A stretch of 64,000 bases of DNA, from assembly GCA_030849465.1 (NCBI GenBank), contig JARVLF010000009.1, positions 1 through 64,000 of the forward strand, read 5' to 3'. The position numbers and the translations under genes were made by a program. The notes beneath the pieces are model-generated. The model worked only from the letters and a program-made list of their open reading frames with translations, did no database searches and was not told where the DNA came from. Below are positions 31,353 through 43,480 of the stretch, in pieces. The stretch's first letter is position 1. Each line of letters starts with the position of its first letter. The DNA comes from Moesziomyces globuligerus (lineage: Eukaryota > Basidiomycota > Ustilaginomycetes > Ustilaginales > Ustilaginaceae).

Positions 31353-32390
31353 CTTGAACAATGTGTGGGGGGTGAGCCTTGAGGATGATGGAAGGATGGC
31401 GAACGGAGATACCCAGTCAATCTTGATGGCGGTGTCCGCACGCCCGACGTCTCGCAGGCAGGCGAGCGCCCACCCTCGGCGGCCCAGCGCCAACTGGCTC
31501 TGCTGCGGGAGTCCAGCCCAAGAACGACAAGCAGGCCTTGCGCATCTGACTTCTTCGTTGCGCCTGGAGCAGGGCTCTCGGAGCCGCTCACGGAGGGCGC
31601 TCGCCTGGCCTGACCCGAACTGAGTAGTTCCAAATCGTGACTTTTCCCTTCTCGCAGTCTAGCAGTCACGTGAGACAATGTCCAAAACTGTAATTTTGTA
31701 TCGGTTCAAATATGCAACGTCGCCCGATTTTTGCAGATCTTGAACTTCGTCAACTCTAACAGCAATGGGTTCTGATTCTCTCGCCCGCAAGCCTGCTGCA
31801 ACGCTGGACCCCCTGAGCCCGGCCTGCCTCGCCAAGTCTATGCGAGGACCATCAGAATTGCGACACCAACAGCAGCAACACTCTTGCGAGTCTTTCATCC
31901 GTAACATCCTTGCAGTGGTGCCGAGGAGCAACAGCCTGAAGCAAAGACCCTGAGAACAGTCTCGCAAAGTCAAGTGCGAATGACGAACGATGCTCTTGCC
32001 ATTGACAGTGCGTACAGTACTCTGCGCTTTATTGTCCCTGCGTCGAGACCATGCACATCCATGCATCTCAGTGTCTCGTGCATACTTTGAACCCCCGCCT
32101 CTCTGAGCGCCGCAGCGACGGACCTGCAGCTTTCTCCGCCGTGCAGTATTTGGAACAGCACGATAGTGCAGGCACGCTTCGCTCGCAAGCGCTTTTGCAC
32201 TCGAAAGGTCGGCGCGTGTAAAGGAGTGTATCCGCGCACCACAGAATCTGCAATCAGAGGATCGCACCAGCAAGGAAGCGCAGCGTTTCCCATGGAAGCG
32301 CGAAGCCATCATGCAGACACTCCCGAACACGACGCTGCATGCTTCTGCTTCTATGGTAGATTCTGTCTCTGAATTTCAAGGCAGCTGAGA
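31353..32390. other. Intergenic region upstream of RPL17
   Basis: Holds the presumed RPL17 promoter and the 3' flank of the next gene. ORFs here lack coding character and I see no RNA gene. Confidence 0.45.
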
Positions 32391-33039
32391 TCATGTTCGG
32401 TAGTAATGCGACTGCTGAGGGGCACGGGGCAGTGATGGCGTGCCGTCCTTCGTGTGGCTTTGGTCCCAGCCATATCGCTCGTTGGTCGATGCAACGAAGC
32501 TTGAGTTGAGCGCTACCCGGCTCTCGCCCCAACCATCATTGTATGCGTTCAAAGAGCGCGAGGTGCGCTTCGGCGGAGGCGCAGCTTTGACCTTGGGTAG
32601 GGCCATCGATCCAGATGACGACGACGGCTGAAGTAGCTCCGCCTTCTCCTTCATCTCTCGCGCTCGTTTCTTACGCCGCGAGCAGGAGCAGATCCAGAAT
32701 AACGCCGCAACGATGAGGACGAAGCCGATGATGCAGAAAACGATCACCAACGAGGTTTGAGTGCGAGTGAGACCCGAGGTGGCATTCGAGGCTTTGTCGC
32801 CCGCAGCTTGTCCGAGGTCAGAAATCTGATCGGTCACTCCGGAGAATGCGGCAGGATTGACTTGGCGTCGTTCCGGGCGAACAACCCGGATCATACGCGC
32901 CGGCTGCATGACTGTCGATGCTGATGCTGAGGTCTTAGTCACGGTGGATGCAATGCGTCGCAGGTGAGGACTGCCCGAGATGATTGGCCAGCAATCTGGT
33001 TTCGAGCTCGGGACGGATGGCTGCAGGGAGACAGGCGCT
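32391..33039 (-). CDS. Small single-pass membrane protein, 5' end unresolved
   Basis: The open frame ends at 32,391. It has a hydrophobic helix (LVIVFCIIGFVLIVAALFWI) immediately followed by CSCSRRKKRAR, so a single-pass protein with a cytosolic tail of about 100 residues is likely. The cysteines next to the basic cluster could be palmitoylated. The tail is Ser/Pro-rich and ends SHYYRT. The first in-frame ATG is at 32,909 (172 residues). However the frame stays open and protein-like up to a stop at 33,066-33,068, and AG acceptors occur at 33,040 and 33,021, so an upstream exon, perhaps with a signal peptide, is likely but not located. I do not recognise the family. Confidence 0.55.
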
Positions 33040-36000
33040 CTGTCGTCGAGTGTTAAATGCGTCCTTCAGAACGGCACGAAAGGATGACGTTGGCAGCGCA
33101 AAATTGTTGTGTCTGGGATCGTCTTGTAGAGGTGGAACGTGCAAGGGAGGAGTCGAGATGATAGCGCGTTGAAGGAAGGTGAGGAGCTGGGCCGGCCAGA
33201 GCACGTTTGGACTAGTATCGGTGGTGACGAGGAAAAAGAGGGGTTGTTCGTCACAGCGGTTGCCACCGTTGCGATTGGCGAGCTCGCGGCGGTCGAGCGA
33301 GGTATGCGGAGGGGAGCTAGTGGCCTCGGCAAGTCGCGAATGTGGACAAGGCGTCTACGAGCATTGGCGTCGAGGCCGGCGCCGGACTGGCGTAGACTGC
33401 AAGCGTGTCGGGCGGCGTGTAAATCAGAGTCCCATGTGCGCGACACGGCCGCTGCGCCGTGACGGTTGCAAGCGCGAGCCGTTGCCCCGCCTAGAAGCTC
33501 TGCCCTCGGTCGAACAGGGCCAGTTGACGCGCCGCCAATGTACACTCGTCAGAACGGCGAAGGAGCTCACCTCGGGCTTGCCAGCCATCCGTCTCGAGCC
33601 CAGGTTCGCTGGTTACCGTAGAGGCGTGGATGGCTTGCAGCGGCGTCGATGCCATGGCATGTTCAAGCCTAAGATCTGCGTTGCACGCTGGCATGCACGA
33701 GGCCAGCGACCAGGCAAAGACAGACGCAGGCAAACAAAGCGGCAGTACAATGCAGTCACCCATGCAGTATGCGGCGTCCCTGCCGCTGGGGAGGGCGTTT
33801 CTTTATTTGGCAATGGCAGCTGTCGAAGCGAGGAGGAATGGCTCGCCGCGGCGTCTACACCTGCAGGTTGATGTTGGCGTGAAAGAAGGGTTTAGTCGCC
33901 GAATTGGTCATATCGGCCGGGATCGGGCCACGATCCAGATTCGTCCCGCTTGCATTTTGAGCCATCATCTGTGTCGCAAATGTCCAACAGATGCTTCGAA
34001 GGACGCACGAAGCGGAGAACACCCGCTGTTGAGCCTATCGCAATGACCACGCTGGACGGAGGCCTCAGCCAAGAAGAGGGACAGGCGAAATTAAGATCAT
34101 CGAGACAATGGGTCCTTCCTCTGTAGCATGTGGCCGAACACAGTTGGAAGCCGAGCATCGAGAAAGCGAGACGAAAAAATTAAGCACCAAAATGATGGTC
34201 CAGAAAACCCTTAGCCAAGATATGCTTGATTCCATCCATACGTAGTTTCAAGGCCGTGGCCGGCGCCCGCCCCATCTCGAGCGAGCTCAGCCATGCACAC
34301 GAGTGACCTACACAGCATCACCGGTGGAAGTGGACGGACGTGTTTGCTGGCAGGGACGCCCTCCGTTTCAATCTCACGAGGGAGAGACATGCAGTTCGTG
34401 ATGTGATGCACGATGGGGACGAAAGACAAGGCTGCACACCGCTGGAAGAGTAGACCCCTCGTGTGATAAAGAACGAAGTCTTCCTAAACTACTGAACAGC
34501 TTCAAAATGTGCCAGAGCCCACCTGAGGTCATATGATCGTCGTTCTGCGCCCATCTCGGGTGAACAAAAAATGTGGGGGGAGCATCCCGCGAAAAGTTCC
34601 CCGCATTCAGCTTGGGTTCTTCTTGGACTGGAAGAAATCGTATGCATGGTCTGTATGCCCTTTCTTTCCCTTTGCCGAATCAACTCAAGCCTCCTCTTCC
34701 CTTCCTGCGGAGCTCGTGAATGTGCCAGACGTATCCGTCATAACCTTGAGGCGAGGTCGAAGAAAGAGACCGAATCCGCTTCTTTGCGACGGACGGTGGC
34801 TGCAAATCACGCCAGGCAGCTCAGGAACGACAGGTCGCGGAGCAAAACCTTGGCAGATTGCACCCGACCGTCCCGAGACGTAATTCTCCGATGCTGAGAC
34901 CGGTCGGATGAGCAATCATGCGTCCTGGCAAGTGCGTGAGCGATGCTCGGTGGAGAGTTGCACGACGCGATGTTGCCTACGTCGACAGAGGTCACAGGGT
35001 CATGGGCGGCGAACGGATTTGAAGCCAGGGAAGATCGTGCTAGCATGCTCTAGCATGTCATACAGCCCATGTAGCCCCTTGCGCTGCCTTGGCTTGGCCT
35101 GCCTGAAACGTGTCTGGACAACGCAATCGCGGGACGTGATTCGTCGATCATTTCGAATTTTGGTCGTTCTTGGGCGTGCTCGGTAACCCCACACCAAACC
35201 TCTTGTCACAAGACCTCACCATGCCAATCGCATCGCGAACAGCCAGCATCTGCATGCACAGCGCCATGCACAGCGCTACGAGTGTCAGCTTTGCAGAGGA
35301 CAGCTTTGCGCTGTAGGTGACTCGATGTCGACGGTCGCTGACCCAAAGATGTCGAAGACCAGGGCTGACCAGATCGGAGAGCTATCTGCGTTCCCTCCAA
35401 TGACGCCAAAGCATGGCTGAATCGCATCCTCTTGTCGTGCAAGGCACCTGACGATGCTCGAGCGTGAAGCACCCTGCACCCTTTTCTCCGCCGTGCGAGA
35501 TTCGCCTTGACCGAGTCTGGAAGTCCAAAGGGCATGTCTGACCTCGAATGGCTCGTCTTCGCCGCCGCATGCTGCTCTCCAAGGCTTCTGCTGGATGTGA
35601 CATGCTACTCCGGTGTTGCGGCTGTCCGTGTGATTGCGTCTGCTCCCATCGGGTCTAAGCACATCGGGGCCGGCCATGCCCTAAAGCCTAATTTCGCATT
35701 TAACGGACGCCCGAATTGTCAAGGGGTCCAAGACACAGCTACACTCGCTGCCTCGCCGCATAGGGAGGCCCACGGCCAGGCCACGCCAACACTCTGGCCA
35801 AGGAGTATCCTGACCAACGCCAGCGAAGGGTCGAGGGCTAAGGGGGTAGGGGGATCACAGAATGCCAACAAAGGAGTCCGGCACTTTTCGTTGCTTCTCC
35901 AGCCCCAAGAGTCCCAGGGGCGAGGCGCCCAGCGCATCGCCAGAGATAGGAAAAGACAGGACCCGAAATGTGATGGATATGCCCTGCGGCCTAGTGCTGT

Positions 36001-37278
36001 TGGCGCAGTGCCCACGACGCGGAGTAGAGATGAAATTCGAGCCAGCTGTGGGGTCTCGTGGTCACTTGGCCGCTAACCTAGCTGCGTCGCATTTGTTCCG
36101 AGCCATTTGACCATCGTGGCTTCCGGCATAGACACAGCCCCGAGCTCGAGGCGCTCGCTCTTCCCCTTGCTCTGCTTGGCCAGCGGCACCAGCCAAAGTC
36201 GCATGCGCAGGGACCAAAGACCTGGGCCATCGCCCCCTGGCTCGAGCTTCGTAAGGCATAGGAGCGACAGGCTTCTTGACCGGCTGGCAAAAGAACGTTT
36301 TCCCCAGCCTGGATGGGCACATGCGTGGGTTGGCGGGAAGCTGTCCGGCAAGTAATGTAGAGCTGAGGAGCATGTCTAGGCTCATGCACAACAAAATAAA
36401 ATAAATAAATATAAAAAACCAAAAGCATAGCGGATCGAGAGCCAGGCATGTGCTACAGGGGCTACAGGGCCACAGTGATTTTAAATGATTAATCTCGCTG
36501 GCTTTGTTCGCCCCACTGACAAGCCACAGGTCGACGTGGAAAAACTGAGGCGAAATCGGGGGTGGAGGGCCGAGGGGGGCACGGCAGGGAGTGTTGAACT
36601 CATTCGGAAGAGCGACGCGCGAGACCCGTGTCAGATGATGCTGCTGCTGCTGCTCGGTGCAGAGAGCTCCACTGGCGGCCAACCATTTTTTCTCGCAATC
36701 TGTTGGTCTCGAGAGTTGCACGCCGCGATGTCAGCTGTTCGGCTTGCCTTGCGGCTTGCTTTGCGGCTTGCCTTGCTCTGGAGCGAGCCCTGGGCCCAAC
36801 TCGAGCTCGAGCTTGGCCGAAGCCTGACCGGCACATCCGCACGCAGAGTGCGCCAGAAGCCGTAGGATGGCGAGACGGGCTCCGCACTGACGCCCTCCAC
36901 AGGCTCGCATGCCCGGGGCGGTCAACACGCAGCGCCGCTTGTGCACCTCCTCTCCTCCTGCCTGCCGGCTGGCTCCACCCTTTCCCCACCTTCAAGCGGA
37001 CTATATAATCTTCGGCTCCTCCGAGCTGGACCAGTGCTTTATCGTCGACAAGATCTTTCCCTCAACACCTTCCTTCCTCCACGCTCTAGAGCACTCCCAC
37101 CCCTGGTCCCTTGTTCGATCGGAGTCCCCGACGATCTGGTGCTTGATTTGGTGAAGCGATTCCTCCTTGGCTCTTATCTGTCGGCCAGCTCATCTCGGTT
37201 GAATCGTTGCTGCTTGCTTGATACCACCTCTTTGCGAGGCAAGCTACTTTCCCCTTCTTCCCCTTCCCCTTCTCCACT
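33040..37278. other. About 4.2 kb without a convincing gene
   Basis: Many short ORFs on both strands have no recognisable domains, and base composition drops in GC compared with the flanking genes. It may hold the upstream exon of the small membrane protein and the GDH2 promoter. An A/T-rich stretch (36,385-36,420) is unusual for the window. I see no tRNA, transposon end or repeat array. Confidence 0.5.
37003..37010 (+). promoter_or_regulatory. TATA box of GDH2
   Basis: TATATAAT lies about 270 bp upstream of the GDH2 ATG, followed by a CT-rich leader that runs to the start codon. Confidence 0.55.
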
Positions 37279-40200
37279 ATGGCTCCCTCGGTAGACCAGT
37301 CGCCCGCCGCTCCGGCAGCCGGCGCGTCGTCTTCGCTCGACGATGTCTCCAAGGTCAAGTCGGCTCTGCTCAGCGCCGCTCACTCGACGCCCAGGAGCGG
37401 CTCCCACACGCCCATCGATCATATCATCGCCAACACCGCCGGCTACACCGACACCGTCTTTGAGGGCAAGGCCGACCAGGCTGCCCAGGTCAAGAAGCTC
37501 CTCTCGAGCAAGGGCTTCATCCCTCCGGATCTGGTGACCGCTGAGGTCGATTGGTTCTACCAGTGAGTCTCTCCCTCGAGCATCGCACGACCACTCTGCC
37601 GCTCCTTGCGCACCTTGAACTCTGCTAACAATCGCCTGAACTTCCCCGAACCCCTACAGGAACCTCGGTATCGCCGACACTTACTTTGCGCTCGAGAGCG
37701 TCGAGACGGTCGCCGACCATATCCTCGCCCTCTTTGGTGCCAAGATCATGGCCTACACCAAGCACTCGAACAGCCTCGAGATCGACCTCGAGAAGGAGTC
37801 CGAGAACGGCGCCGTCTTTATCCACTCGTCTCAGGCCGGCAAGTCGCAGGCCAACGGCCCTCAGTGGGAGCGCCGCATCGATGCAAACTACCTCGACAAG
37901 TCTTCGGTCGACAAGGCCTACCGCCTCGAGACCTACCGCTCCGCTGGCTCCGTCTCGGCGCAGTCGCAGCAGCAGCTCCGATGCTACTTCCTCGCCAAGT
38001 GCAACTTTGTCGAGCCCCGCCCCGCCCCGGACTCGCCCAGCTACGCCGACATCCGCGCTGTCTCGGACAAGACTTTCCTCACCAAGGCCAGCGACAACAC
38101 GCTAGACATCTACCAGAGCATCATGGACGAGGTCCTTCGCCGCCAGGGCCCCGTCATCGAGATGTTCGAGGTCGAGGGCAGCCGAGAGCGAAGGATCGTC
38201 ATCGGTTACCGAATGGGCACCACCAACAGCTTCTTCAGCGCCCTCTCGGACCTCTACCACTTCTACGGCCTCTTCTCGTCGCGCAAGTACGTCGAGCAGT
38301 TCTCCAACAACGTCACCATCATCTCGATCTACCTCAACCCGCTCCCGGCGTCTAACAGCCCTCCCATCGAGCATTCGATCCACCAGGTGATGAAGGAGGC
38401 CTCGCTCATCTACGTCCTCCCCGACAACCCTTTCTTCCAACCCGCTCTCGCCGAGAACACCCACGCCGTCCAGGAGGCCACCTATGCCTACGTCGGCTGG
38501 CTCTTTGCCCAGCACTTCTGCAACCGACTCGGTCAGGCGTACCAGTCGCTTCGCAACGTACTCAACGAGAACGACTCGCAGCAGGCCGCCATCCTCAACG
38601 AGATCAAACTCCGCTTCCGCGAGGAGACGTTCACGCGCCAGTCGATCCAGGAGGTGATCGAGAACCACCCGACCCTGATCCGATTGCTCTACGTCCACTT
38701 TGCCAACATCCACTACCCCGGTGGCGCCGACGACCAGGAGCTCGTCCCGACGCTCTCCTACCAGCGCCTTGTCAAGGAGGAGGTGCTCGACGACAACCAG
38801 ATGTATGACCGCATCCGCAAGGCCGCCACCAACTCGCACGAGCGCCAGGTGCTCGAGGCCTTCCTCTTCTTCAACAAGGCCGTCCTCAAGACCAACTTCT
38901 ACACCCCGACCAAGGTGGCTCTCTCCTTCCGCCTCGATCCCGGCTTCCTTCCGGAGGTCGAGTACCCGGTCAAGCCCTACGGCATCATCTTTGTCGTCGG
39001 CGCAGAGTTCCGTGGCTTCCACGTGCGCTTCCGCGATGTGGCGCGCGGCGGCATCCGAATCGTGAGGTCCAGGAACCGCGAGAACTACTCGATCAACCAG
39101 CGCACGCTCTTCGACGAGAACTACGCTCTTGCTTCCACCCAACATCTCAAGAACAAGGAGATCCCAGAGGGAGGTGCCAAGGGCACCATCCTGCCCACGC
39201 TCGACGCCAACCCGAAGCTCGCCTTTGAAAAGTACGTCGACGCCATCCTCGACCTGCTCATCAAGGGCCAGACGCCCGGAGTCAAGGAGGAAATCGTCGA
39301 CCTCCTCGGCAAAGAGGAGATCCTCTTCCTTGGTCCCGACGAGGGAACCGCCGACCTGATGGACTTCGCCGCCGAGCACGCCCGCGCACGTGGCGCACCC
39401 TGGTGGAAGTCGTTCACCACGGGCAAGACCGCCGCTACCCTCGGTGGTGTGCCCCACGACGTCTGGGGCATGACCTCGCTCTCCGTGCGCCAGTACATCA
39501 TCGGCATCTACCGCATGCTGGGCCTCAAGGAGTCTGAGGTCACCAAGGTCCAGACGGGTGGTCCCGACGGCGATCTCGGCTCGAACGAGATCCTGCTCTC
39601 TGTCGACAAGACCGTTGCCATCATCGACGGCAGCGGTGTCATTTATGACCCTGTCGGTCTCAACAGGGCGGAACTCGTTCGCCTTGCCAAGGCTCGCAAG
39701 ATGATCTCTGACTTCGACGCCAGCAAGCTCAGCTCGAACGGATACCGCGTGCTGGTTGAGCAGAACGACGTCAAACTGCCCACGGGCGAGGTCGTACCGG
39801 ACGGTGTTGCGTTCCGCAACACTGCTCACCTGCGATTCAAGGCGGACCTGTTTGTTCCTTGCGGTGGTCGACCCGAGGCCATCAACATCTCCAATGTCAA
39901 CCAGCTCTTCGACCAGGATGGAAAGCCGCACTTCAAGTACATCGTTGAGGGTGCCAACCTCTTCATCACCAGGCAGGCACGTCTGGAGCTGGAGAAGCGC
40001 GGTGTCATCCTGTACCCGGACGCCTCGGCCAACAAGGGCGGTGTTACCTCGTCGTCGCTCGAAGTGCTCTGCGGTCTCTCACTCGAGGACGCCGAGTACG
40101 TCGAGTCGATGCTCTTCAAGGACGGCAAGCCGACCAACTTCTACCTCTCGTACGTGCGCGACATCCAGACCATCATTGGCCGCAACGCTCGCGCCGAGTT

Positions 40201-40561
40201 TGACGCCATCTGGCGCGAAAACATCGAGACGGGCAAGCCGCGATCGACGATCTCGACCGAGCTGAGCACGACGCTCAACAAGCTTTCCGAGGAGCTCGAG
40301 GCCACCGATCTCTTCTCGAACGAGCAGCTGCGATCCGCCGTCCTGAGCCAGGTCTTCCCCCCGACGCTGATCAAGAAGGTCGGGCTTGCCAAGCTCATTG
40401 AGCGCATCCCCGAGGCTTATGCTCGTTCCGCGTTCGCTGCCAAGGTTGCCGCCAGCTTCGTTTACGCAAATGGTCCCAACGCCAGCCACGTCGACTTCTA
40501 CAAGCACATCTCGACGCTCCTGTCGCCGCCCGCCCCCACCGCTTCAACGGTGCAGCACTGA
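37279..40561 (+). CDS. GDH2: NAD-specific glutamate dehydrogenase
   Basis: Exon 1 is 37,279-37,562 and exon 2 is 37,660-40,561. The 97-bp intron (GTGAGT...CTACAG) joins in frame to 1061 residues, the size of the large fungal NAD-GDH. The catalytic-lysine motif GGAKGT lies near residue 600, and the preceding FRGFHVRFRDVARGGIRIV segment is characteristic. The glycine-rich NAD-binding region follows (LGSNEILL, DGSGVIYDPVGLNR, FVPCGGRPEAIN). The enzyme oxidises glutamate to 2-oxoglutarate and ammonia, feeding carbon catabolism when amino acids are the nitrogen and carbon source. The first ATG in CCACTATGG context is chosen. Strong codon bias produces a spurious 609-codon antisense frame. Confidence 0.96.
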
Positions 40562-40849
40562 TGCGCCACTCAGGCCCACCAATTGTGCCAACGTGCCCGC
40601 TTGTCTCTTAGTTTTCCGGTGCGAAATTGTATGGACTCTAGCTTAATTTATATTTAGATAATCAATTGAAAGCCGTCCTTAGCGATGGCTTTGGAGACGT
40701 GTAAAACTCAATGACCCTCATTTGCTCGCGAGAGACTGCCAAACCTGATTGCGAGCTGTCACGAGAGCAGCGGTCTAGGCTCGCACGCACAGGTCGTGAC
40801 CAGCGGAGGAATGATGATGCAACGATGCGACTGGCACTTTGCCCTTTGC

Positions 40850-43480
40850 TCAATCGTCATCGTCGTCGTCGCCTGCGCCATAGACTGCTTCAAAATAGCT
40901 GGGCGGGAGGTCGAGCTCCATGTCTTCGCCGTACATGAGGTCGTCGTTGGTGAGCAGGAAGCTTGGATCAAGTGGCGCTGACTGCGGATGCTGCTGCAGG
41001 GGTGCGATCACGGGAGTAGTTAGCGGCTGCTGAACTGGCGGAGGTTCTGTTCGCGTCGCCGGCAACGACATAGGTCGTTCTGGTCGCCGTTGCATCCCGT
41101 CAGAAGACGCAGCCGGTACGTTTCTGCTTCTTTCGGATGCTGCCGACGATGCTCCTCTGCTTCGACCAGCAGATGTCTCTTTTGTGCGCTTTCCACGTGG
41201 CGGTTTGGCTCTGCCGCCTCCACCTACAAGCGCATCGGCATGCTGGCGAGTGGCCGTGGCCGCCTCAGCAGGAATCCCGGGTAGATTCTTTGCATCCGCG
41301 GCGAGGAGAGCGCGCCGGCTGCTCGTGTTGTCGGCGGAAGCTCCGGCTCTTGCACTTGGCACTCCTCCCTGTGAGACTTGTGCGAGCCTGGAATCTTTGT
41401 CGTGAAGATGCATGTGCGAGGAACCCTCCCCGCTGCGATTGAGCTCTGACGATGGCCTGGCCAAGTCAAGCGCGGAGCCCGGCGCGGCGCCTTTGGACGA
41501 ATATTTGCTCCTCGTGCGGCTGCTCGCAACCGAGGCTGTGTCGGCAACTTCGCTTGCTCGCAAGTGGTTGTCCTGTCGCGAGTCTCTTGTGGCCCTTTGC
41601 TCACGAGATGAGGGGACCTTGACGGGAGCTTGCGCGAGTGCAGGGGAGGACGTCTGCTCCCTGACTACATTCAGATTACCGGACGATTGCGAGTGCAAGA
41701 AGCCAGACGCACCAGCTGACGAGGCTCGCGGTGGGTTCGCCATGGCTGCCAGGCCCGTGGATGAGCCAGGATTGGCCACTCCAGCAGTCGCGTGGCTCAA
41801 CGAGCTCGGAGCAGTGGCGAATTGCGCAGAATCGGTCGACGCGCTGCGGAAAGACGTGAGCGAGGGAGCCTCCGAGGGACGCCTGGTTTGCGGACGTGCT
41901 TGGACGCTGGAGCTGCTCGAGCTCGCAAGGCTGGTGACGCTCGGTCTCTGGCGACCTGGTAGCGGCGGCGACGGTCTGCCAGGGGTGCCGACCGACTGTG
42001 GAGCGCCAAGAAGTGAATCGTCCGGAGCTGGCGAAGCTCTCAGCGGCTGTATCGAGGCCTGCTGGACACTTCGCCATGCAAGGCCGGACGGGTGAGGGCC
42101 GTATGCGGTCTTGGGTTCGACAGGCGGAGGGCAGGCAAGGACGATCGACTCTTTGTGCACGACGGAGCCATCGAGCACGCGCACGACAGCCAGGTAGTAA
42201 TCGAGCGAAAGACCGGGTAGGTCGAAGCTGGGCACGCAGTTTGGCGGGAGCGAGATGAGACCATTGAGGCGGAATAGGCCTCGAGATTCCACGGAGCATC
42301 TGAGCGCAGCGTCTGCCACGGCTTCTTGCTGCACTGCGATCGGTTTCTGCTTCTTTCCCGCGAGCAGACGGAGCCTGCGATACAGCTTGAGGGCGAGCGG
42401 CGATCCGAGGGTGAGGTCAATGGGCTTGTTGGTCGCGCAGCGCACCACGAAGGGGATGGCGGAGCGCAGAGGGAAAGAAGCATGCGGTGCCATGGGCATG
42501 GACAGCGTCCAGGCCTCATGCCAGTGTACGATCGAGTTCTTCTTGGCACCGCCAAAGAGGGAAGCGAGGAAGCCCGCTTTGCGATCAGGTTCGAGCTTTT
42601 GCGGCCCGTTGGGCGAGGTGAGGAAGGGTAGCGGGCGTGAGAGCCAGTCGGCGGACGTCTCTATGGGTTGGCATCCATCGCCTTGACGTTGAAGGATGAT
42701 GGCGGCCATCTGCGCTCCAAGCAGGCGTCTGCGTAGGAGCAGTGCGGTTGCTGCTGGAGCGGGCGGCGGCAGGTATACAAAGGGAGCATAGCTGCGAAGG
42801 TTACGCTTGAGCAGGCCGGGCCTTTGCACGCTGAGCTTGAGCTGATATCTGACCGTCGCCCAGGCGGGAGGGGCTTGAGTCTTGCCATCCGCCTTGGCCT
42901 TGCCGAATAGGGAAGAAGTGTTGTGCTGCGACTTGGAATCGTTTGGCGCGATCAGGAGCGGCTCGATGACGCAAGAAGGGGGAAGAAGCGGGGGATTCTT
43001 GCCGTGCTTGTTTGCGACCAGAGGGAGGTCGATGGTGAAAGGATATACGTGCCGTCCTGGTGGTAAGAGGTCGGAGTCGCGTTCGGAGTCGTTCCTGGGG
43101 GGCTCGAGCAAGAGCTTCTCGAGATGAAGGAGGGTGACCTGCTTGGTCTTGGCGTCTTGAGGATCGAGGGCGATCCGGTCGAGTGCGGAGGGAGCATCTG
43201 CCGAGGCTAGTTTGGGCACCGTGGTTGTCTGGATGGCGGTGAGTACGAGCTTGATGGCCGAGATGCGATCGCCCGACGGATCGGAGACGTCGACGTCGAC
43301 GCTGCCGGCGAGTGCACCCCATCCACGGGCGGCGCTTCCGCCCACGAAGGTTGGGACACGCTGAGGATACGAATAGACATGGAGCGAGATGTTTGCGTTC
43401 TTGGTGGGATAGGTGTGTACCGTCTGGAGAGGAGGAGCCGCCGCCTTGGCAGGCGGAGGCGGCCTGGGCTTGCGTGCCAT
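40850..43480 (-). CDS. Arrestin-like protein with PPxY motif
   Basis: A single-exon 876-residue protein. The N-terminal half (about residues 28-460) reads as an arrestin fold: ISLHVYSYPQRVPTFVGG, LAGSVDVDV, a GRHVYPFTIDLP segment near 145-155 typical of alpha-arrestins, and later SIPFVVRC-like strands. The C-terminal half is Ser/Ala/Arg/Pro-rich and disordered, and ends with LPPSYFEAVYG and a run of Asp. The PPSY matches the WW-domain ligand of Rsp5-type ubiquitin ligases, so it may act as a ubiquitin-ligase adaptor for membrane-protein endocytosis. The ligase link is inferred from the motif. Convergent with GDH2, with 288 bp between the stops. Confidence 0.78.
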   Translation of the reverse strand: MARKPRPPPPAKAAAPPLQTVHTYPTKNANISLHVYSYPQRVPTFVGGSAARGWGALAGSVDVDVSDPSGDRISAIKLVLTAIQTTTVPKLASADAPSALDRIALDPQDAKTKQVTLLHLEKLLLEPPRNDSERDSDLLPPGRHVYPFTIDLPLVANKHGKNPPLLPPSCVIEPLLIAPNDSKSQHNTSSLFGKAKADGKTQAPPAWATVRYQLKLSVQRPGLLKRNLRSYAPFVYLPPPAPAATALLLRRRLLGAQMAAIILQRQGDGCQPIETSADWLSRPLPFLTSPNGPQKLEPDRKAGFLASLFGGAKKNSIVHWHEAWTLSMPMAPHASFPLRSAIPFVVRCATNKPIDLTLGSPLALKLYRRLRLLAGKKQKPIAVQQEAVADAALRCSVESRGLFRLNGLISLPPNCVPSFDLPGLSLDYYLAVVRVLDGSVVHKESIVLACPPPVEPKTAYGPHPSGLAWRSVQQASIQPLRASPAPDDSLLGAPQSVGTPGRPSPPLPGRQRPSVTSLASSSSSSVQARPQTRRPSEAPSLTSFRSASTDSAQFATAPSSLSHATAGVANPGSSTGLAAMANPPRASSAGASGFLHSQSSGNLNVVREQTSSPALAQAPVKVPSSREQRATRDSRQDNHLRASEVADTASVASSRTRSKYSSKGAAPGSALDLARPSSELNRSGEGSSHMHLHDKDSRLAQVSQGGVPSARAGASADNTSSRRALLAADAKNLPGIPAEAATATRQHADALVGGGGRAKPPRGKRTKETSAGRSRGASSAASERSRNVPAASSDGMQRRPERPMSLPATRTEPPPVQQPLTTPVIAPLQQHPQSAPLDPSFLLTNDDLMYGEDMELDLPPSYFEAVYGAGDDDDDD

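Noticed and set aside
33179..33871. 230-codon plus-strand ORF upstream of the small membrane protein
   Set aside because: No domain, Arg/Cys-rich composition typical of antisense reading of GC-rich sequence, and no promoter signal.
38102..39931. 609-codon minus-strand ORF
   Set aside because: It mirrors the GDH2 coding sequence and arises from strong C-ending codon bias. No domain is recognisable.
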